A DNA stretch of 5,361 nucleotides from Pseudomonadota bacterium. Its GTDB lineage: Bacteria > Pseudomonadota > Alphaproteobacteria > Rhizobiales > Devosiaceae. Shown here one piece after another: positions 1 through 5,361 of the stretch. Numbering within the stretch: position 1 is the first letter of the stretch; every line of letters starts with the position of its first letter. Under the pieces are notes generated by a model that made no database searches, had not been told where the DNA came from, and saw only the letters and a list, made by a program, of their open reading frames with translations. Both the position numbers and the translations under genes were made by a program. Where the stretch lies: the NCBI GenBank assembly GCA_023433985.1, contig JAEYTN010000226.1, positions 1-5,361 of the forward strand, read 5' to 3'.

Positions 1-1
1 C

Positions 2-1543
<1,542 letters not shown>

Positions 1544-1566
1544 CCCGGCCGGCATCGCAACACTTC

Positions 1567-1595
1567 AAGGAGCCGCCACGCGCGGCTCCTTTGTT
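1567..1595 (+). terminator. Rho-independent terminator after leuA
   Basis: A perfect 10-bp inverted repeat (AAGGAGCCGC at 1567-1576, GCGGCTCCTT at 1582-1591) surrounds a 5-base loop. The 3' arm runs into a short T-rich tract, TTTGTT. It starts 24 bases after the leuA TGA, which is where a leuA terminator would be expected, and it separates leuA from the next gene. The T tract is short and interrupted, but the stem is strong. The A residues at the 5' foot mirror the Ts, so weak function on the other strand is possible, although no minus-strand gene ends here. Confidence 0.85.
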
Positions 1596-1640
1596 ATGCA
1601 TAGCCTTACGCACAGTAGATAACCGCAGTAGTCGGGTCAG

Positions 1641-2666
1641 ATGAGCACCGGTAGAACAGCAGACGGGCGAATGGGTCGGGAGCGCCGGGTGATCCCACTG
1701 CTGTTCGAGTTCAGGGGAGCGCTCACGGCCCTGGCGCTCGTGCTCTGCGGAGTGCTGGTCCTGGTGAGCGTCAATCTCGGTATTCCGGGGCAGTCGCTGC
1801 TGCAATCGCTGCGCTTTCACATCGCCGCGGCGCTTCTCGTAGTCGTTGTCCTGCTGTTCTTCGGGGGCGCCTGGGCGCGCGGAGTGCTCTTTCTCGTGGC
1901 GCTGGCCCTCAGCGCCGGGGAGGGGGGGCTGATCGTCTATCGGCAGCAGGATGCGCGCGCCGCGGTGGCAAGCCAGCCCGGCAAGCCGCTGCTGCGCATG
2001 ATCAGCTTCAACCTGCTGCAGACAAACCTCGCCAACGGCCGGGCGCTCGCTGATTTCATCAAGGGGTCCGGCGCCGACCTGGTGCTCCTCATGGAGTCCG
2101 GCCCGATCACGCCGTTCCTCGACGAGTTGTCCGAGGTCTACCCCTATCGCGTCGGCTGCGAGCATGGCTGGTGCGAGGTGCGGCTGCTGTCGCGGACGCC
2201 CCTCACGGAAACCAGCATGTCCTCGCTCAGCCAGGTCTGGCGCGACCGCCTGATCACGGCGAAGACCGTGATCGGCGGGGAAACGGTGAGCATCGTCGGC
2301 GCCCACATGGTGAAGCCGTATTTCGACGAGTTCGCCGAAGAGGAGGCCATGCGTCTCGCCAGCGTGGTCCGGGCCAACCAGGGCCCGCTGATCCTCGCCG
2401 GAGACTTCAACGCAACGGCCTGGTCCGACAATATCGACCGGCTGGCGCGGGCGGGGGACCTCATCCCCGGCCCGGCGTACCCGGCCACCTGGCCGGTGCG
2501 GCTGGGGCCGCTGGGCGTGCCGATCGACAACATGTGGACCCGCGGCCCGCTCGTCATCTCATCGATCCGCTCGCTCGACGACACCATGGGCTCGAACCAC
2601 CGCGGCCTGATAGCCGAAATCTCCCTCGCTACCTCCGCCCCGGAGACGCCGGCGCCCGCGCAATGA
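1641..2666 (+). CDS. Membrane-anchored endonuclease/exonuclease/phosphatase family protein
   Basis: This 341-residue protein has a basic N-terminus (GRERR, about 12-16) and three hydrophobic segments at about 27-47, 60-77 and 81-99. An EEP (DNase I-like) metallo-phosphoesterase domain follows from about 117 to 329. Visible motifs are SFN (Asn124), LLMES (Glu152), AHMVKPY (His222), GDFN (Asp255, Asn257), PIDNMW (Asp296) and SNHRG (His320). The basic residues suggest the N-terminus is cytoplasmic and the catalytic domain periplasmic. The family cleaves phosphodiester or phosphomonoester bonds in nucleic acids, inositol phosphates or lipids; the substrate cannot be read here. The start is the first ATG after an in-frame TAG at 1629-1631. 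The Shine-Dalgarno is weak, and ATG 1671 (Met11) is an alternative. The last motif has Asn where the classic family has Asp (SDH). The Ala/Pro-rich last 12 residues lie over the convergent arginase gene. Confidence 0.85.
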   Translation: MSTGRTADGRMGRERRVIPLLFEFRGALTALALVLCGVLVLVSVNLGIPGQSLLQSLRFHIAAALLVVVVLLFFGGAWARGVLFLVALALSAGEGGLIVYRQQDARAAVASQPGKPLLRMISFNLLQTNLANGRALADFIKGSGADLVLLMESGPITPFLDELSEVYPYRVGCEHGWCEVRLLSRTPLTETSMSSLSQVWRDRLITAKTVIGGETVSIVGAHMVKPYFDEFAEEEAMRLASVVRANQGPLILAGDFNATAWSDNIDRLARAGDLIPGPAYPATWPVRLGPLGVPIDNMWTRGPLVISSIRSLDDTMGSNHRGLIAEISLATSAPETPAPAQ

Positions 2667-3537
2667 TGGTCTGGCCGAACAGGCTGGCGCAAAGGTCGAC
2701 GAGCACCACGGCGCTGCGGCCCGCGTGATCGAGGAACGGGTTCAACTCCACCACGTCTAGCGAGCCGACGCAGCCCGCGTCGTGCAGCATCTCCATGATC
2801 AGGTGCGCCTCGCGGAAGGTGAGGCCGCCCGGCACGGCGGTCCCCACGCCCGGCGCGATGGACGGGTCGAGCACGTCGACGTCGAGCGAGACATGCAGAT
2901 GCCCGTCGGCCGCCGCCACCAGCTCGAGGAACTCGCGTAGCGGCGCCACCACGCCCCGCTCGTCGATCTCGCGCATGTCGACGAGTTCCACGCCGCGCGC
3001 CAGGATCACATCGCGCTCGGCCAGGTCCAGCGAGCGGGCGCCGAAGATCGCGACATTGGCCGGGTCGACCGGCGCGTACCAGCTCTGATCCGTGTCGAAG
3101 CCCGGTTCGCCGCAGAGCAATGCCAGCGACATCCCGTGGATATTGCCGGTCTCGCTGGTCGCATGGGTGTTGAAGTCGCCATGCGCGTCGATCCAGATGA
3201 CGAAGAGCGGCTTGCCTGCTTCACGGCAATAGCGGGCGACTCCGGCCACGGTCCCCATCGATATGGAATGGTCGCCGCCGAGGAAGATCGGCAACCGTCC
3301 GCGCCCGAGACTGGCATAACCCGCTTCGCTGGCGAGCCTGGACAGGGCCGCGATCTCCCCGGCGGCCGAGAGATTGCGCGGCACGGCCACATCGCCGAGA
3401 TCGGTGACGATGTAGCCCAGCCGCGTCAGCCGCCGCCCCAGCTCCGCGACGCGAAGTGCGGCCGGGCCCATGATTGCGCCACGATGCGAGGCGCCTGCGT
3501 CGGTCGGCAGCCCGATCAGCTCGATCTCGCCGGACAT
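2629..3537 (-). CDS. rocF: Arginase
   Basis: This 302-residue ureohydrolase probably hydrolyses L-arginine to L-ornithine and urea in the cytoplasm with a two-manganese centre. All metal ligands are present: His90 (GGDHS), Asp117/His119/Asp121 (DAHGD), and Asp219/Asp221 ([10 protein letters not shown]). Glu264 (VVELNP) and the proton-shuttle His134 (GNIHGM) are also there. Arginase rather than agmatinase is favoured by Asn123 just after DAHGD and by the SETGNIHG loop, the positions that bind the alpha-amino and carboxyl groups in known arginases; Thr130 replaces the usual Ser. The start at 3537 is set by a GGAGG 6 bases upstream and by the expected N-terminus ([15 protein letters not shown]). 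The open frame continues to 3840, but that part overlaps the aminotransferase and has no homology. It lies 2 bases after the aminotransferase stop. It ends with TAG and overlaps the phosphatase-fold gene by 38 bp. Length is normal for arginases (about 300). Another ureohydrolase specificity, such as guanidinobutyrase, is less likely. Confidence 0.92.
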   Translation of the reverse strand: MSGEIELIGLPTDAGASHRGAIMGPAALRVAELGRRLTRLGYIVTDLGDVAVPRNLSAAGEIAALSRLASEAGYASLGRGRLPIFLGGDHSISMGTVAGVARYCREAGKPLFVIWIDAHGDFNTHATSETGNIHGMSLALLCGEPGFDTDQSWYAPVDPANVAIFGARSLDLAERDVILARGVELVDMREIDERGVVAPLREFLELVAAADGHLHVSLDVDVLDPSIAPGVGTAVPGGLTFREAHLIMEMLHDAGCVGSLDVVELNPFLDHAGRSAVVLVDLCASLFGQTIIARAPASPGRR

Positions 3538-3539
3538 GC

Positions 3540-4646
3540 TCAGCCTCCGCTCGCCTCGTTCAGTGCCGGCGGCAGCTCTGCCGCGACCATGTTCATCTCG
3601 GCCTCCGGCCCGACGCTGATCCGGATGTGCTGGTCGAGGCCCGGCGCGCTCGGCTTGCGCACGAACACGCCGCGCCGCTCCAGCGCCTTCAGCACCTCCG
3701 CTGCGAACGCCCCGTCCCGCCCGCAATCGACCGCCACGAAATTGGTCGCCGACTCGACGGCAGCGAGCCCGTTCTCCTGTGCCACGGCATAGAGCCGCCG
3801 CCGCGCTGCCGCCACGCGCTCGACGACGCTCCCGAGCCACTCCTCGTCACCCAGCGCCGCGAGCGCCGCCACCTGGCTCGCGCGCGTCACGCCGAAATGG
3901 TTGCGTACCTTGTCGAACGCCTTGATGAACCCCGCCTCGCCTGCCGCGTAGCCGATGCGCATGCCGGCAAGCCCGTATGCCTTGGAGAACGTGCGGGTGC
4001 GGATGACATTCGGCCGGTCCGGCTCGAGCGGGGGCAACGTGCCCGCAGGCGCCGTTTCGCAATACGCCTCGTCGAGCAGCACCAGCGTCTCCTCGGGCAC
4101 CTCGTCGAGGAAGGCCGAGATTTCGGCGGCACTCCACCACGTCCCCATCGGGTTGTCGGGGTTGGACAGGTAGATCACCTTGGCGCGCTCGCGCCGCCCT
4201 GCCTCGGCCAGCGCACCGAGATCCTCGCGATAGCCGGAATAGGGCACGTACGCGATGCGGCCGCCGAAGCCCGCGACGTGGTAGTTGAAGGTCGGATAGG
4301 CGCCGAGCGAGGTCACCGCCACGTCGCCCGGCTCGATGATCAGCCGGGCGATGAGCCCGTGCAGTCCGTCGATTCCCTCGCCGATCACGATGTTCGCAGC
4401 GGGCACCCCGAGTTTCGCCGCCAGCGCCGCCTTGAGCTCGAACACCTCGGGGTCGCCGTACATCCACATGCCGGGCGCCATGTCGCGCACCGCCTCGATC
4501 ACCTTCGGCGAGGGACCGAAGCCGCTCTCATTGGCGCCGACGCGGGCGCGGAAGGCCACGCCGGTGCGGCGCTCCAGCGCCTCCGGTCCGGTGAAGGGTA
4601 CGGTGTCGGGCAGGCCCCGGGCGATGGCGGTCAGAAGCGGTCGCAT
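3540..4646 (-). CDS. PLP-dependent class I/II-fold aminotransferase (HisC-like)
   Basis: This 368-residue fold-type I aminotransferase resembles histidinol-phosphate aminotransferases. Visible motifs are ANESGFGPSP (38-47), MYGDPE (62-67), SNPDNPMG (161-168, PLP-contacting Asn165), LLDEAY (190-195, Asp192 bonding the pyridine nitrogen and Tyr195), TFSKAYGLAGMRIGYA (219-234, Schiff-base Lys222 and phosphate-binding Arg230) and IRISVG (341-346, Arg342 for the substrate carboxylate). It is soluble, with no signal peptide. HisC normally has a G-x-x-DE-type turn near residue 90; here it reads GEGIDGLHGL, so histidinol phosphate may not be the substrate. No other his gene is near, and it is tightly coupled to arginase, which points to amino-acid catabolism or interconversion. 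The start ATG at 4646 has no clear Shine-Dalgarno, and the ATG may lie almost at the 5' end of the message. The enzyme class is certain; the substrate is not. Confidence 0.9.
   Translation of the reverse strand: MRPLLTAIARGLPDTVPFTGPEALERRTGVAFRARVGANESGFGPSPKVIEAVRDMAPGMWMYGDPEVFELKAALAAKLGVPAANIVIGEGIDGLHGLIARLIIEPGDVAVTSLGAYPTFNYHVAGFGGRIAYVPYSGYREDLGALAEAGRRERAKVIYLSNPDNPMGTWWSAAEISAFLDEVPEETLVLLDEAYCETAPAGTLPPLEPDRPNVIRTRTFSKAYGLAGMRIGYAAGEAGFIKAFDKVRNHFGVTRASQVAALAALGDEEWLGSVVERVAAARRRLYAVAQENGLAAVESATNFVAVDCGRDGAFAAEVLKALERRGVFVRKPSAPGLDQHIRISVGPEAEMNMVAAELPPALNEASGG
3544..3548 (-). promoter_or_regulatory. Ribosome binding site of the arginase gene
   Basis: On the minus strand GGAGG lies 6 bases before the ATG at 3537-3535. 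It sits inside the last Ser-Gly-Gly codons of the aminotransferase, followed by TGA, two bases and ATG. It decides the arginase start and implies translational coupling of the two genes. Confidence 0.85.
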
Positions 4647-4655
4647 GATGGCGCG

Positions 4656-4683
4656 ACACTAGCGGCTCCGCATCCGGTCGCAA
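4656..4683 (-). promoter_or_regulatory. Weak candidate promoter of the aminotransferase-arginase operon
   Basis: On the minus strand TTGCGA (4683-4678) and TAGTGT (4661-4656) are 16 bases apart. They match the sigma-70 -35 and -10 boxes at 4 and 3 of 6 positions. The predicted transcription start is only about 3-4 bases before the ATG at 4646, which fits the missing Shine-Dalgarno and would give a nearly leaderless message. Such partial matches are common by chance. Confidence 0.2.
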
Positions 4684-4704
4684 CTGACTAAATTCGCCCG
4701 ATCC

Positions 4705-4724
4705 TCGTCTCCGGTTACAGACGA
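4705..4724. repeat. Inverted repeat TCGTCT-N8-AGACGA
   Basis: Perfect 6-base arms surround an 8-base spacer (CCGGTTAC) in the middle of the divergent intergenic region. Its position between two divergent starts suits an operator. The RNA hairpin would be weak and lacks a T tract, so it is not a terminator. A chance origin cannot be excluded. Confidence 0.4.
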
Positions 4725-4749
4725 AGCCGCACGTTTGTTTGTGTTGTGC

Positions 4750-4770
4750 GTGACGCCTCGCCCGGGTCAC
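4750..4770. repeat. Inverted repeat GTGAC-N11-GTCAC upstream of msrA
   Basis: Perfect 5-base arms surround an 11-base spacer. The right arm extends to GTCACAAC, and the left side can pair as GTTGT/GAC with a 4-base bulge. The repeat ends 27 bases before the msrA ATG, where a regulator could act on msrA transcription. No known operator is recognised. Confidence 0.35.
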
Positions 4771-4786
4771 AACTAACCACCAACTC

Positions 4787-4792
4787 AGGGGA
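4787..4792 (+). promoter_or_regulatory. Ribosome binding site of msrA
   Basis: AGGGGA lies 5 bases before the ATG at 4798, a good Shine-Dalgarno match at normal spacing. It supports this start, and so the signal peptide, rather than an internal start after it. Confidence 0.75.
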
Positions 4793-4797
4793 AAACC

Positions 4798-5361
4798 ATG
4801 CACAAGAACAAGCTGGCGCTCGCCGTGGCGCTTTGCGGCGCGATGGCGATGACGGGCGCGCAAGGCGCCGAAACCGCCGTGGCGATCTTCGCGGGCGGCT
4901 GCTTTTGGTCGATCGAGAGCGATTTCGACCACGCGCCGGGCGTGATCTCCACCACCTCGGGCTATATCGGCGGGCACGTCAACAACCCCAGCTACGAGCA
5001 GGTGATCACCGAGACCACCGGCCACCGCGAGGCGGTCCGGGTGGAATACGATCCATCCGTCACCAGCTACGAGAAGCTCGTCGATACCTTCTTCCACCTG
5101 ATCGATCCGGTCGATCCGCGCGGCCAGTTCTGCGATTTCGGCGAGAGCTACACCACCGCTATCTACGCGGGCAGCGGCGACGAGCTGAAGACCGCCGACG
5201 CCGCCAAGGAGCAGGTTGCGGCCGAGCTGGGCAAGCCCGTCGCCACGGTCATCGCCATGGCCCCGACCTTCTGGCCGGCCGAGGACTACCACCAGGATTT
5301 CTGGACCAGCAACGAGCCGTTCGGCTACGGCATGACGCGCGCCGAGCGCTACAAGCAATAC
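4798..5361 (+). CDS. msrA: Periplasmic peptide-methionine (S)-S-oxide reductase MsrA, 3'-partial
   Basis: MsrA reduces the S epimer of methionine sulfoxide in oxidised proteins. The 188 visible residues begin with a signal peptide: basic HKNK, a hydrophobic core about 6-19, and probable cleavage after AQGA near residue 24. The enzyme should therefore act in the periplasm. The catalytic domain has GGCFW with nucleophile Cys35, NPSYEQV with Tyr66, GHREAVRVEYDP with Glu78, FCDFGESYTTAIY with Asp113 and Tyr118, and AEDYHQDF (161-168). The spacing from Cys35 to Tyr66, Glu78 and the Asp-Tyr pair matches the E. coli active site (51, 82, 94, 129, 134) closely. Cys112, next to Asp113, is absent from E. 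coli MsrA and may be a resolving cysteine. The frame is still open at the window edge, and probably fewer than about 30 residues are missing. The gene is divergent from the aminotransferase and looks monocistronic as far as can be seen. Confidence 0.95.
   Translation, partial: MHKNKLALAVALCGAMAMTGAQGAETAVAIFAGGCFWSIESDFDHAPGVISTTSGYIGGHVNNPSYEQVITETTGHREAVRVEYDPSVTSYEKLVDTFFHLIDPVDPRGQFCDFGESYTTAIYAGSGDELKTADAAKEQVAAELGKPVATVIAMAPTFWPAEDYHQDFWTSNEPFGYGMTRAERYKQY

Larger units (their letters stand above)
4647..4797. promoter_or_regulatory. Divergent intergenic region between the aminotransferase and msrA
   Basis: These 151 bases separate two genes that start outward in both directions, so they must hold the promoter of each unless msrA or the aminotransferase is read from far upstream. 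The stretch is locally richer in A and T than its flanks, notably around 4731-4749 and 4771-4796. It contains two short inverted repeats. I see no strong sigma-70 consensus for msrA and no RNA gene. Confidence 0.6.

Noticed and set aside
1591..1621. Promoter for the phosphatase-fold gene (TTGTTA, 19 bases, TAGATA)
   Set aside because: The matches are weak, the spacing is long, and the -35 candidate is part of the leuA terminator T tract. It may be real but cannot be supported.
3538..3840. N-terminal extension of arginase to an upstream start
   Set aside because: The extension overlaps the aminotransferase in another frame, is Arg/Ala/Gly-rich and has no homology. GGAGG 6 bases before ATG 3537 fixes the start.
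3474..4691. Long plus-strand open frame (405 codons) opposite the aminotransferase
   Set aside because: It is antisense to a gene with unmistakable PLP-enzyme motifs. The translation is Arg/His/Ala-rich with no recognisable domain, typical of the mirror frame of GC-rich coding DNA.
4825..4839. Lipoprotein signal at Cys13 of MsrA
   Set aside because: The residues before the Cys are V-A-L, so the -1 position lacks the Gly/Ala/Ser of a lipobox, and the Cys sits in the middle of the hydrophobic core. Ordinary cleavage after AQGA fits better.
4528..5358. Minus-strand open frame (276 codons) opposite msrA and the aminotransferase start
   Set aside because: It runs antisense through msrA, which has a Shine-Dalgarno, signal peptide and full active site. 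It crosses the divergent promoter region and shows no family signature.

Overview
This is a GC-rich window whose codons mostly end in G or C. The proteins look proteobacterial and most likely alphaproteobacterial: the LeuA sequence resembles alphaproteobacterial LeuA as I remember it, and the MsrA is exported. The genus cannot be fixed from the sequence. There are five protein-coding loci, no RNA genes, no mobile element, no CRISPR array and no gene-free stretch longer than about 150 bases.

Layout. (1) Bases 2-1543 (+) hold almost all of leuA (2-isopropylmalate synthase, first committed step of leucine synthesis). Its first few codons lie left of the window, and it is interrupted by one in-frame TAG at 278-280, with perfect homology continuing in the same frame on both sides. 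A clear Rho-independent terminator follows at 1567-1595. (2) Bases 1641-2666 (+) encode a membrane-anchored endonuclease/exonuclease/phosphatase-fold protein, with three N-terminal membrane helices and a catalytic domain probably in the periplasm. (3) On the minus strand, a HisC-like PLP aminotransferase (4646-3540) is followed after two bases by an arginase (3537-2629). The arginase's Shine-Dalgarno lies in the last codons of the aminotransferase, so the two form a tight, probably translationally coupled operon. The arginase 3' end overlaps the phosphatase-fold gene tail to tail by 38 bp. (4) A 151-bp divergent intergenic region with two short inverted repeats separates the aminotransferase from (5) a periplasmic methionine sulfoxide reductase A (4798 to the window end, +), which lacks only its last residues.

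How the genes relate. Only the aminotransferase-arginase pair is a convincing functional unit. Arginase makes ornithine and urea from arginine, and the partner is a class I/II-fold aminotransferase whose substrate is uncertain. LeuA, the phosphatase-fold protein and MsrA look like independent transcription units. The items most worth a second look are the nonsense codon in leuA, the coupled aminotransferase-arginase pair with non-canonical HisC motifs, and the cysteine next to the active-site aspartate of MsrA. I see no evidence for a wholly new system in this window.
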